Source: Pseudoalteromonas sp. Scap06 (GTDB lineage Bacteria; Pseudomonadota; Gammaproteobacteria; Enterobacterales; Alteromonadaceae). Taken from it: DNA of 64,000 bases. Under the pieces are notes generated by a model that saw only the letters and a program-made list of their open reading frames with translations, made no database searches and was not told the origin of the DNA. Below, piece by piece: positions 48,412 through 55,755 of this stretch (positions within the stretch are counted from its first letter, which is position 1; the number at the start of each line of letters is the position of its first letter). Where the stretch lies: positions 1,480,501-1,544,500 of the forward strand of contig NZ_CP041330.1 in the NCBI RefSeq assembly GCF_013394165.1, given 5' to 3'. The position numbers were made by a program, and so were the translations under genes.

Positions 48412-49566
48412 TCATGCGGGTACTCTTGCCAATCTCAGTTTTGTATTCACTGGCGTAAGCACCACTTCTTTAGCAATGGCCCATATGTACGCAATCATTT
48501 CTCGGGCAATTGCAGTGACAACAAGGTTGTAGTGTTTCCCTTTGGCTATCATTTTTTTATATCGCTTGCAGAGCCTAAGCTGTGCTTTCCACGCAATATC
48601 AATAATGTCCTTTGGTAAACCTTCTTGTCGTTTTTGCATATCTGTGGATATATTTGCTGCATAGCGATAAGTATGTGCACCTTCCACAAGAAGGCGCCTT
48701 GCTCGGCCGTTCCCGCATTTTGTGATGGCGCCAATATGGCGTTTGCCACCACTCGAGTGTTCACTGGGTACAAGACCGAGGTAACTCATTAATTTGCGGG
48801 GATGGTCGAATCGCGATAAATCGCCAAGCTCAGCCACAACGCCAGTGGCGACCAACAAACGAACACCACGCATAGCTTGTATTGCTTTTACTACAGGGTA
48901 ATATCGCCATTGATGGACGTGATGTGTTAGCTCATTGTCTAGCCGTTCAAGTCGGCTTATTCGTTCATTAATCGTGTGAAAAAACTCTTGTAAAACGATG
49001 TGCTGCGCGGGATGTGGCAACACAAGCTCAGTGAGCCAACGTAAATGCTTTTGTGACCAATTTGCAGTGCCTTTGTAATTAATATTATTACGAAGCAGCA
49101 GTGCTTTTAATTGATATTTAGCATCTTTTAAATCTTTCATGGCTACTTCGCGTGCGCGAGATAAATCACGTACAGCTTCATCTTCAGGCTCGGGAACATA
49201 AATAGGTGTTAAATCTTCAGATTTAAGTAATTTAGTGAGCTTAAGGGCATCACGTTTATCGGTTTTAATCTTCTCGCCTGGTTTTTTAGGAATAAGAGAC
49301 GGGGCAACCACATAACAGCAATGGCCAAGGCTGGTAATCAATCGATAAATCCAATAACCACAGGGACCTGCTTCATAAACAAAGTGTAGCGTTGCGCCAG
49401 GGTATTTAGATTCGAACTGACGAACAAGCTTTTGAACGGCCACTTTTGAAGAGGGAATTCGGCCAAGATGAACAGGTTGAGCGCCTCTATGTTCTTCAAT
49501 ATAGGCGACTTCATTGAATTCTTTATGTGTATCAAGACCGATAAAAAGTATGCTATGTTTATTCAT
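48412..49566 (-). CDS. IS110-family transposase (IS1111 group)
   Basis: A 384-residue DEDD/serine transposase. The RuvC-like N-terminal domain has LFIGLDTHKE (Asp), FVYEAGPCGYW (Glu) and KTDKRDALKLTKLL (Asp pair); a coiled linker follows; the C-terminal transposase_20 domain has AMRGVRLLVATGVVAELGD and SYLGLVPSEHSSGGKRH with the catalytic Ser. ATG 49566 has AGAGG upstream and starts at the conserved MNKHSILFIGLD; an earlier ATG at 49596 is less likely. Complete and probably functional. Confidence 0.9.
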   Translation of the reverse strand: MNKHSILFIGLDTHKEFNEVAYIEEHRGAQPVHLGRIPSSKVAVQKLVRQFESKYPGATLHFVYEAGPCGYWIYRLITSLGHCCYVVAPSLIPKKPGEKIKTDKRDALKLTKLLKSEDLTPIYVPEPEDEAVRDLSRAREVAMKDLKDAKYQLKALLLRNNINYKGTANWSQKHLRWLTELVLPHPAQHIVLQEFFHTINERISRLERLDNELTHHVHQWRYYPVVKAIQAMRGVRLLVATGVVAELGDLSRFDHPRKLMSYLGLVPSEHSSGGKRHIGAITKCGNGRARRLLVEGAHTYRYAANISTDMQKRQEGLPKDIIDIAWKAQLRLCKRYKKMIAKGKHYNLVVTAIAREMIAYIWAIAKEVVLTPVNTKLRLARVPA

Positions 49567-49685
49567 GTTAGCCTCTGCTGTATAGTTATTTGACAAACTA
49601 ATTATGGCTCTGGCTTTGAATTAAGCTAACCCACGAAAAGCGGAGGCTAACACCGTGTGGGAGTCATTATGTCTATGTTTCAAAG

Positions 49686-49831
49686 TGTAGTGGTCAACTA
49701 ATTTTGGTCACAGTTTTAGAGTCTTTGTATCTAACCTCAGATTCGTTTGGTGCTAAACGGGCATTATAATGATGTGGTCTAACGTTGTTGTAATATCCGT
49801 TGATATAATCACTCACACTATGTTTAGTCAT
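49686..49831 (-). pseudogene. IS3-family transposase relic (3' end only)
   Basis: Minus-strand remnant from 49831 to a TGA at 49694-49696. It encodes about 45 residues including YINGYYNNVRPHHYN and LAPNE, the typical C-terminal end of IS3-family OrfB, followed by an IS3-like end sequence TGTAGTGGTCAACTAATT at 49686. The rest of the element is missing. Confidence 0.75.
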
Positions 49832-49843
49832 CTAATATTGTAC

Positions 49844-49864
49844 GCCGTTATTGCGGCTTTTTTA
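49844..49864 (+). terminator. Small hairpin plus T-run
   Basis: GCCG / CGGC around TTATTG followed by six T, just before the membrane-protein gene at 49881. Its stem is short, so it is a weak terminator at best. Confidence 0.35.
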
Positions 49865-49880
49865 TAGCAAGGAGGTTGCT

Positions 49881-50297
49881 TTGAGATATTTAAGCATGTT
49901 GCTATTCGCACCTTTAATAATATTTCCGGCATTAGGCGTTGTATTTTTATTCGCTAGTATTTTCTCAGTACAACTAGGTGTCACCCAAAGTGGACTCTGG
50001 GAAGCTTACAAGATGATCAGTTTTTTTGGGGGGGTGATTGCATATATGGGTAATACAGTAATTGGTATTCCTATCATTTTCATTCTTGATAAACTTAACC
50101 GTTTAACTTATTTAAATATAATGAGATGTTTACTTTTTCTGGCCTTAGTCTTTGTTATAAAGGACGGTCGCTTATTTTCTTTTAATATTTTTTCACTCGA
50201 TAGTGCAAAGTGCTTATTGTGGAAGTACCTTAGCGTACTTTACTTTTCTATATGTGTTGCAACTATTGACTATCTTATGGTTAAAAATAAGCAATAG
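49881..50297 (+). CDS. Unrecognised four-TM membrane protein
   Basis: A 138-residue hydrophobic protein with about four membrane segments. The start is TTG at 49881, supported by a near-perfect AAGGAGG five bases upstream; an earlier in-frame TTG at 49851 has none. No family recognised. Located in integron/IS-rich DNA immediately after the IS3 relic, so probably acquired. Confidence 0.55.
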   Translation: MRYLSMLLFAPLIIFPALGVVFLFASIFSVQLGVTQSGLWEAYKMISFFGGVIAYMGNTVIGIPIIFILDKLNRLTYLNIMRCLLFLALVFVIKDGRLFSFNIFSLDSAKCLLWKYLSVLYFSICVATIDYLMVKNKQ

Positions 50298-50528
50298 GAA
50301 GGCATGATTTATGTTGTGCTTATTAAATTTTTTGATAAGTGTGATTGTTGTGAATTGAATATTAGGTTTACTGTGTACATTGTTGGTTCAATAAAAACAA
50401 AGCTTACACTCATCTTAATTTCTTTGTGATGAGTGTCATGTTAGGGTTGGTAAATTTTGTGACGCAGGTTCATTAAGAAGTTAAGGTGGCTATCACTATA
50501 TGCTCTTTTACAGTGTTAAGGAAAAAGA
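50298..50528. other. Non-coding gap with one hairpin
   Basis: 231 bases without a gene. It holds a perfect 9-bp inverted repeat ACACTCATC (50406) / GATGAGTGT (50428), followed by GTTAGGG, which is one base off the integron core GTTRRRY. This could be a decayed attC, but the matching R'' was not found. Confidence 0.4.
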
Positions 50529-50888
50529 ATGAGCCTTCCCGATTTTTTTATAGTCGCTTTAGGGCTTACTATTTTTATTTTATTTTTTATAATATTAACA
50601 CCGATGCTGTTTTTTATTAAAAATGGAAAATTAAAAAATGTGGAAAATATTCTTGATGATGGCAAGGCTTTTTATTCATTAAACATCCTAACAGCTGGAA
50701 TGGGAATATTGCATTACGCTACTGTTTTCTTTTGGGGCAGGCATGCAAAGCGGTATGACTTATTTGATAAAAGACAGTTAGTACCTAAAAGTGTGCAGCG
50801 ATGGTTTATCGTCTATTTTTGTTTGTTTATGGTGACGTTTGCTTTATGTTTTATTGCTGTTTTGATTGTACATTTGGGGTTAGGCTAA
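50529..50888 (+). CDS. Small membrane protein, tandem paralogue A
   Basis: 119 residues, with one TM at the N-terminus, a charged middle (NILDDGKAFYSLNILTAGMGILHYATVFFW, RHAKRYDLFDKRQLVPKSVQRWF) and a C-terminal TM. The next gene shares the same pattern (LDDG..FYSLNI...GIL.YATVF.W..HAKRY...KRQ..PK..Q.WF). AAGGA precedes the start. No family recognised. Accessory location in the integron region. Confidence 0.6.
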   Translation: MSLPDFFIVALGLTIFILFFIILTPMLFFIKNGKLKNVENILDDGKAFYSLNILTAGMGILHYATVFFWGRHAKRYDLFDKRQLVPKSVQRWFIVYFCLFMVTFALCFIAVLIVHLGLG

Positions 50889-50906
50889 AGTTGGTCACTT
50901 GTACTA

Positions 50907-51263
50907 ATGCAATTAATTGATCCATCTTCCATTCAAGTCATTTCAGCATACTTTTTTTTCGGTGGTTGTATAGGTGTTTTTATTTGGATTGGTTTGGTTA
51001 TTTACTTAAAAACTAAGTGGTTACCATTACTCGAAGAAACTCTTGATGATGGTGTTAAGTTTTATAGCCTTAACATCTTTTTATCCGCTAGCGGAATTCT
51101 ACAATACGCTACGGTTTTTATTTGGTCCTTTCATGCTAAGCGTTACGGAATGTTTGAAAAAAGGCAGAGTATACCTAAACATATTCAAAAGTGGTTTGTT
51201 TTTGCTTTTTTTTGGTTGATGTTTAGTGGGGCATTAATAGTAATATCTGCTGTTATTACTTAA
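50907..51263 (+). CDS. Small membrane protein, tandem paralogue B
   Basis: 118 residues; same architecture and motif set as the preceding gene (TLDDGVKFYSLNI ... GILQYATVFIWSFHAKRY ... KRQSIPKHIQKWF), 18 bases downstream of it. The duplication is old, since only about half the residues agree. Weak ribosome site at the ATG, so it may be co-translated with A. Function unknown. Confidence 0.6.
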   Translation: MQLIDPSSIQVISAYFFFGGCIGVFIWIGLVIYLKTKWLPLLEETLDDGVKFYSLNIFLSASGILQYATVFIWSFHAKRYGMFEKRQSIPKHIQKWFVFAFFWLMFSGALIVISAVIT

Positions 51264-51380
51264 GTGTATGCTCAATAAAATAAACTTATAAGATAATTGG
51301 ATTTCTTACATATACAGAAGTAAGAATGTATTTAGGAATTTAATTATGATTAAGTTTATAGCTGGCAGTTAGGATGGGCG

Positions 51381-51495
51381 TCATTGAATTCTTTATGTGA
51401 ATGTTTATTCATATTAACGTTTGTCGTTTAGTTAATTGACAAACTAATTATGGCTCTAGCATTGAATTAAGCTAACACCGTGTGGGAGTCATTAT
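51381..51495 (-). mobile_element. Relic of the IS110 element (5' end only)
   Basis: Matches the 5' end of the intact IS (49511-49670): TCATTGAATTCTTTATGTG, then a deletion of about 23 bases, then the TTGACAAACTAATTATGGCT stretch and the terminal GTGGGAGTCAT. Relative to the intact copy it lacks 21 bases lying between two GCTAAC repeats. No transposase body or left end remains. Confidence 0.8.
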
Positions 51496-51521
51496 CTATA
51501 GGCATCTACGCAGGATACTTA

Positions 51522-51920
51522 ATGGAGCCAGATTACCAAAACTATAGCCTCCAAGAGTTATTGGAGGCGCGCAGCTCAATTGATCAGCAAGCTTACCCAC
51601 TTCGGTATTTTAAAATTTGCCAACAGATTGAGGTTGCGGCCAACAAGCCTCAAGAACGACAAGTTCTCAAAGACCGTGACTTTTTTTCTAGGCTCGTTTT
51701 CGTAAAAGTCATCACATCTTTGCTCAGCATAATTTTAGCTAGCAAATTATATTATGCTTTTTCGGAGGGGTATATTTCTTGGAAAGGAAATACTGACTAT
51801 TTTGTCCAACAAAGTCCGCAGACATACTATTTTCTTGTTGCAGTGCATTTTTTCTTTTTAGGCATTTTTTTAGTTTTAGTATTTACAAACTGGTGGATTA
51901 AAAAGCACAATGCCAAATAA
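51522..51920 (+). CDS. Two-TM protein with N-terminal cytoplasmic helical domain
   Basis: A 132-residue protein starting MEPDYQNYSLQELLEA, an acidic helical segment seen in hypothetical proteins of Vibrio/Shewanella type, then two membrane segments (about residues 60-80 and 105-125) and a basic tail. The ATG at 51522 follows AGGA. The frame is open further back into the IS relic, but those codons belong to IS sequence. Probably a cassette-type gene; function unknown. Confidence 0.55.
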   Translation: MEPDYQNYSLQELLEARSSIDQQAYPLRYFKICQQIEVAANKPQERQVLKDRDFFSRLVFVKVITSLLSIILASKLYYAFSEGYISWKGNTDYFVQQSPQTYYFLVAVHFFFLGIFLVLVFTNWWIKKHNAK

Positions 51921-52060
51921 AGTTTTAGATTCGAATTTGCTCTTTCCCCCGCTTAAGTTGACTCTAGATCATAGCAACCTATTTTTAGTTTAAAATAAAT
52001 TATTGACATAATATGTCGTAATGGTTACTTTTAATACATAATATTAAAAGGAAAACTAAA

Positions 52061-52711
52061 ATGGAAATTTGGAATTTATTTACTGATTTTATTGTGCAAT
52101 CAATCACCTTTTTTACTCAAGATGTGGGCGTAAGCCAAGCGGCTGCAATTATTTTGTTTACCGTTATTGGGCGATTAGTTTTAATGCCGATTAACCTTGT
52201 CGCTATGGCTAATATGGTTAGAAATAAAAAAGCAATTGCCGCACTAAAACCTGAGCTAGATAGCATAAAAAGCAACTATAAAAACCAGCCCAGCGAAATC
52301 GCAAAATTAACTATGGCGTTGTATAAAAAGCACAATATTAAGTTTATCGATAAAAAAAGTGTGATTAATATGGCAAGCCAAGGTGTATTTGGCCTTGGAA
52401 CTTTTCAGGCTCTGCAACAAATTGTATTTAATAGTAAGTTTGCTTGGATTGCCAGTATTGCAAAGCCTGATATTGCGCTTTCGTTATTAGTGGGGGCTAT
52501 TACATATTTATCTATGATGATGATGCCAGGTAGCGCAGAACAAACCAGCACCTTATTGTTCCTAATTCCCGCAATTATTTGTGTGGTTACTCTCGTTAAT
52601 TTTCCTTCTGCAATTGCTTTGTACTGGGCTACATCCAGTAGTACTAGCTTGTTGCAGTCATTATTAGTAAATAAATATTTTAAAAACCAGCAAACACAAC
52701 AAGTTTTGTAA
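52061..52711 (+). CDS. YidC/Oxa1-family membrane insertase, short paralogue
   Basis: A 216-residue protein covering only the conserved YidC core. The hydrophilic-groove Arg is present in ILFTVIGRLVLMPIN; ALYKKHNIK is like the E. coli C1 coiled segment; NFPSAIALYWATSSSTSLLQ matches the FPSGLVLYYIVSN segment. It lacks the large periplasmic P1 domain of proteobacterial YidC and is not in the rpmH-rnpA-yidC locus, so it is an additional, specialised insertase. AAGGA precedes the start; the GNAT gene follows at 52739. Confidence 0.78.
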   Translation: MEIWNLFTDFIVQSITFFTQDVGVSQAAAIILFTVIGRLVLMPINLVAMANMVRNKKAIAALKPELDSIKSNYKNQPSEIAKLTMALYKKHNIKFIDKKSVINMASQGVFGLGTFQALQQIVFNSKFAWIASIAKPDIALSLLVGAITYLSMMMMPGSAEQTSTLLFLIPAIICVVTLVNFPSAIALYWATSSSTSLLQSLLVNKYFKNQQTQQVL

Positions 52712-52738
52712 AGGTCGCTAAACAAAGGAATGACAATA

Positions 52739-53164
52739 ATGAATATGTGTTATCAACCCACAGCTGATTTAATGGCATCGGCACTGTTAACCTACACCAA
52801 TATGCGTGGATATTATGAGCATTATGGTGTTGATTGGCAGCAACTTAAAATATGTGAGCAAATTTCAGACCTTGAAAATTGGGATGTTTTGTTAAATGGC
52901 GATGTAGTGGGTGCAATGCGCTTGGCTTTTGATAATGAGGGTTGCTATATACGTGACCTACAAGTAGATGCTGCGTTTCAAAATATGGGTATTGGTGCAG
53001 CAGTAATTAATGAGGGGGCTCGTTTAGCTGTGCTCCAAGGTGCTATGCAACTTAGGCTTCGGGTTTTTAAAATAAGCTCTGCGCACAAGCTTTACACACG
53101 TTCAGGTTTCAACATAGATAAAGAAGACGACAGATTTTATTATATGTCTAAAAGCTTAGTTTAA
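52739..53164 (+). CDS. GNAT-family N-acetyltransferase
   Basis: A 141-residue acyl-CoA-dependent acetyltransferase. IRDLQVDAAFQNMGIGAAVINEGARLA contains the acetyl-CoA pyrophosphate loop Q-x-x-G-x-G/A (about residue 79), and HKLYTRSGFNID is the usual end of motif B. The start at 52739 has AAGGA at proper distance; ATG 52730 abuts the ribosome site. 27 bases behind the YidC paralogue, so perhaps co-transcribed. Substrate unknown. Confidence 0.8.
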   Translation: MNMCYQPTADLMASALLTYTNMRGYYEHYGVDWQQLKICEQISDLENWDVLLNGDVVGAMRLAFDNEGCYIRDLQVDAAFQNMGIGAAVINEGARLAVLQGAMQLRLRVFKISSAHKLYTRSGFNIDKEDDRFYYMSKSLV

Positions 53165-53274
53165 TGGCTGTGACTTTTATTTTAAAGAAGTAATATTGCT
53201 CAGTCATTGTAGATTAATATTCGCTCATTCAAACTGCTATCCCGACAATTTAATAAAATATTTATGGATAGATT

Positions 53275-53514
53275 ATGCGCTTTTTTACAAACAAAACAGC
53301 CACATTGAGTGTTTGCTTTTTATTGCTTGGCACGGGTTTTATGCTGATAGAAAACAGTGTGTATCAATATGTTGATCATAATGGTGTTCTACATGAAAGC
53401 GTGTTTATGCCCTTGAGCATACTGTGTTTTGCTTTGGGAGTTCTTTTTGTGGTTAGTTTGTTAGCCCGAAAAGTATTCGGGCTATTTAAAAGTGCTAGGG
53501 CAGGTGGGCATTAA
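53275..53514 (+). CDS. DUF3955-like small two-TM protein
   Basis: 79 residues with two membrane segments around a short loop YVDHNGVLHES, the pattern of DUF3955 proteins. Function unknown. It ends close to the convergent TRIC-family gene (9 bases). Confidence 0.6.
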   Translation: MRFFTNKTATLSVCFLLLGTGFMLIENSVYQYVDHNGVLHESVFMPLSILCFALGVLFVVSLLARKVFGLFKSARAGGH

Positions 53515-53523
53515 CCGCTGCTG

Positions 53524-54156
53524 TTATTGCTCATTATTTAAATTAGCGGGCTCTAATAAATTAAATGTTGGTAAGCGCCATTTAAAGCGTACCGACGCCA
53601 TACGAATTAAATAGCCTACTACTAAACTTGCAACCACGCTGATATTGTCATCAATGTTGTAGTGGTGCAGTGCTAAGTATAAACACGCGACTATAAGTGC
53701 TACGCTTGCGTAAAGTTCATGATGAAGTACTAATGGTGCTTGGCGACAAATTAAATCTCGTAATAATCCACCAAATACACCTGTTACTATAGCTGCGACC
53801 ACACAAATTCCATAGTGCAAACCCATATTAAGTCCAACTTGGCAGCCAATAATACTAAACGCAGCAAGCCCTAGTGCATCTAGGCGCATAAATATGCCTT
53901 TAAATTTAACCACCCATTTTGCCAACCAAGTGGTAACAATACCGGCTAGGCAAGTGATCAGTAAATATTCTGGGTGTTTTACCCAAGTCAGCGGGTAGTT
54001 ACCTAATAAAATATCTCGCACGCTACCACCACCAATAGCTGTGGCACTGGCTACTAACATAACACCAAACCAATCCATGTTTCTGCGCCCAGCGCTAAGA
54101 GCACCGGTCATGGCTTCTGCTGTAATACCTATAATATAAACGATGGTTAATAGCAT
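53524..54156 (-). CDS. TRIC/UPF0126 (YadS-like) ion channel family protein
   Basis: A 210-residue protein with seven membrane segments in two repeats, each with the glycine-rich motif: AIGGGSVRDILLG (about residue 42) and VFGGLLRDLICR (about 130). These are the signatures of prokaryotic trimeric intracellular cation channel homologues; K+ permeation is known for some. Monocistronic. Confidence 0.88.
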   Translation of the reverse strand: MLLTIVYIIGITAEAMTGALSAGRRNMDWFGVMLVASATAIGGGSVRDILLGNYPLTWVKHPEYLLITCLAGIVTTWLAKWVVKFKGIFMRLDALGLAAFSIIGCQVGLNMGLHYGICVVAAIVTGVFGGLLRDLICRQAPLVLHHELYASVALIVACLYLALHHYNIDDNISVVASLVVGYLIRMASVRFKWRLPTFNLLEPANLNNEQ

Positions 54157-54446
54157 GAGATGATCGCTTGAAGTTTTAACAATAAAATAAAAACAGGATT
54201 GTAGTGATAAAAGTATGTATTGACGAGTGAAAAATTACATTAAAAACAGCTGCTTTCAGATTAAAAAAACTAATGTGATGGCGAGGTGTGACTAGCCTGT
54301 TAATGTTACGAAAGCACCAGCTTTAGTATTGAAAGAAAAAAGGACAAATGACCGTAAAAATGCAATAAAGCCTGAATTAATTTAAGGTAAAAGAGCGCTG
54401 TCGTCTTTAATTTTGTTGCTTCTTAAAAGTGGTTTTACTGAATGAA

Positions 54447-55463
54447 TTAGCTTGAGCCACGTGCAATTAAACGCGGTGGTAGTAGGGTGCTTTGCACTTG
54501 CTCACCCCTAATGAGCTTTAATAGGTTTTCAACCAACATTTGCCCAGCAATAGTGGTATTTTGTTCTATGGTTGTTAGCGGCGGGTTAATATAACTGGCA
54601 ATAGATATATTATCAAAGCCGATTACGGCTACATCTTTTGGTACGTTAATATTGGCTTCTTTTAATGCCCGTATTGCGCCAATTGCTATAAGGTCGCTGG
54701 CTGCAAAAAGTGCATTAAAGGTAATGTTATTAGCAATTAACGAACGAGTGGCATGATAGCCTGATTCTTCGGTAGAGATAGCATTGGCAATTTTACGCTC
54801 ATTAAGTGTAATGCCATTTTGTTGTAACGCGTCTTTAAAGCCATTAAAGCGGGCAAAAAATTCGGGGCTATGATCAGAGGCATCACCTATAAACGCGCAA
54901 TCTTTGCGATTATGTGCCAACAAATGCTCAGCGGCTAGCTTTCCGCCTCCATAGTTGTCGCAGCTTATGGTTAAGTCGGGGCGGTTATCAACACTTGCTC
55001 CCCAGCAAACAAACTTGGTGTTTTGTTCAAGCAAAGTATTAAATTTAGGCTGAAAGTCTATATAGTCGCCATAACCTAATAAAATGATGCCATCTGCACG
55101 GTGACTGTCTTCATAGTCTGCCTGCCAATCAGCACTGGCCGATTGAAATGACACAAGTAAATCATAACCCTCTTTAGCGCAGGCCCGAGTAATACTGCCC
55201 AGCATAGCTAAAAAAAACGGATTTATTTGCGATTCGTCAGAGGTAGGATCTTCAAACAACAATAACGCTAGGGTGCTGCTTTGTTGAGTGCGCAGGTTAC
55301 TGGCGTTTTTATCAACTTTGTAATTAAGCTTTTTGGCAATGTCATGAACTCGTCTTCGGGTTTCATCATTTACCAAAGGACTATTTCGTAAAGCACGAGA
55401 AACTGTAGATTGAGACACCCCAGCATAATGGGCTATATCAAATGAGGTGGCTTTACCTTTCAT
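54447..55463 (-). CDS. LacI-family transcriptional regulator (first)
   Basis: About 338 residues. HTH at the N-terminus with FDIAHYAGVSQSTVSRALRNSPLV and hinge helix, followed by a periplasmic-binding-protein-like sugar domain (ALLLFEDPTSDESQ ... AVIGFDN). Two adjacent ATGs are possible starts (55466 or 55463). It diverges from glk, with a TGACACCGGTGTCA palindrome between them; its own effector and targets are unknown. It is also a candidate for the regulator of the ATACGTAT operators in the maltodextrin locus. Confidence 0.88.
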   Translation of the reverse strand: MKGKATSFDIAHYAGVSQSTVSRALRNSPLVNDETRRRVHDIAKKLNYKVDKNASNLRTQQSSTLALLLFEDPTSDESQINPFFLAMLGSITRACAKEGYDLLVSFQSASADWQADYEDSHRADGIILLGYGDYIDFQPKFNTLLEQNTKFVCWGASVDNRPDLTISCDNYGGGKLAAEHLLAHNRKDCAFIGDASDHSPEFFARFNGFKDALQQNGITLNERKIANAISTEESGYHATRSLIANNITFNALFAASDLIAIGAIRALKEANINVPKDVAVIGFDNISIASYINPPLTTIEQNTTIAGQMLVENLLKLIRGEQVQSTLLPPRLIARGSS

Positions 55464-55566
55464 CACGATTACTTACTTAAGAGGACAATAAGGGGCTATT
55501 CTCGTTTATTAATGATTTTTTTCAAGCTTATTTGTCAATAAAGGCATTTTTTTATTGATTTTAACA

Positions 55567-55580
55567 TGACACCGGTGTCA
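55567..55580. promoter_or_regulatory. CCGGTG palindromic operator (glk/lacI intergenic)
   Basis: Perfect 14-bp palindrome TGACACCGGTGTCA between the divergent LacI gene and glk; two further copies precede edd. Confidence 0.72.
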
Positions 55581-55620
55581 CAATGAGGGTGTTTTATCAT
55601 TTTGTTGTCAAAACGTATTA

Positions 55621-55652
55621 GCTACCTTTATTATTAAAGGTAGCCTTTTTTT
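55621..55652 (+). terminator. Strong intrinsic terminator between divergent genes
   Basis: Perfect 10-bp stem GCTACCTTTA / TAAAGGTAGC, loop TTAT, then C and seven T. It points along the plus strand, yet no annotated plus-strand gene ends here; glk starts 104 bases later. It implies either a small RNA or attenuation in the glk leader. A TTGTCA/TATTAT promoter-like pair (55605-55634) overlaps it. Confidence 0.7.
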
Positions 55653-55755
55653 ACAGTGATAGCTGCTTTGAGGTGATAGCTCAAAGTAAATAAGTATCAA
55701 TGGATACCCCATTAAAATAATAAGTACTCATTACTTAAACAAAAGAGATAACACT

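Larger units (their letters stand above)
48106..49667 (-). mobile_element. IS110-family element, IS1111 group, inserted at attC
   Basis: About 1.56 kb bounded by inverted ATGACTCCCAC (48106-48116) and GTGGGAGTCAT (49657-49667). It contains one transposase gene on the minus strand, a short 5' region (about 100 bases) and a long 3' non-coding region (about 300 bases). The left end abuts the GTTGG core of the protease attC. This placement matches the IS1111-attC group, which inserts at attC sites in a fixed orientation. A relic of the same element lies at 51381-51495. Confidence 0.85.

Noticed and set aside
51299..51325. Inverted repeat TTCTTAC / GTAAGAA considered as attC
   Set aside because: Stem of seven bases only, no GTTRRRY or RYYYAAC partners nearby.
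51480..51521. GTG start of the 51522 gene inside the IS relic end
   Set aside because: These codons are IS terminal sequence; the ATG at 51522 has a proper ribosome site.
46977..52060. Toxin-antitoxin or phage-defence module in the integron region
   Set aside because: No recognisable toxin, antitoxin, nuclease, reverse transcriptase or NTPase is present; the small membrane proteins are unassigned.
55675..55686. CTTTGAG / CTCAAAG inverted repeat before glk
   Set aside because: Only seven bases per arm, found once; insufficient to call an operator.
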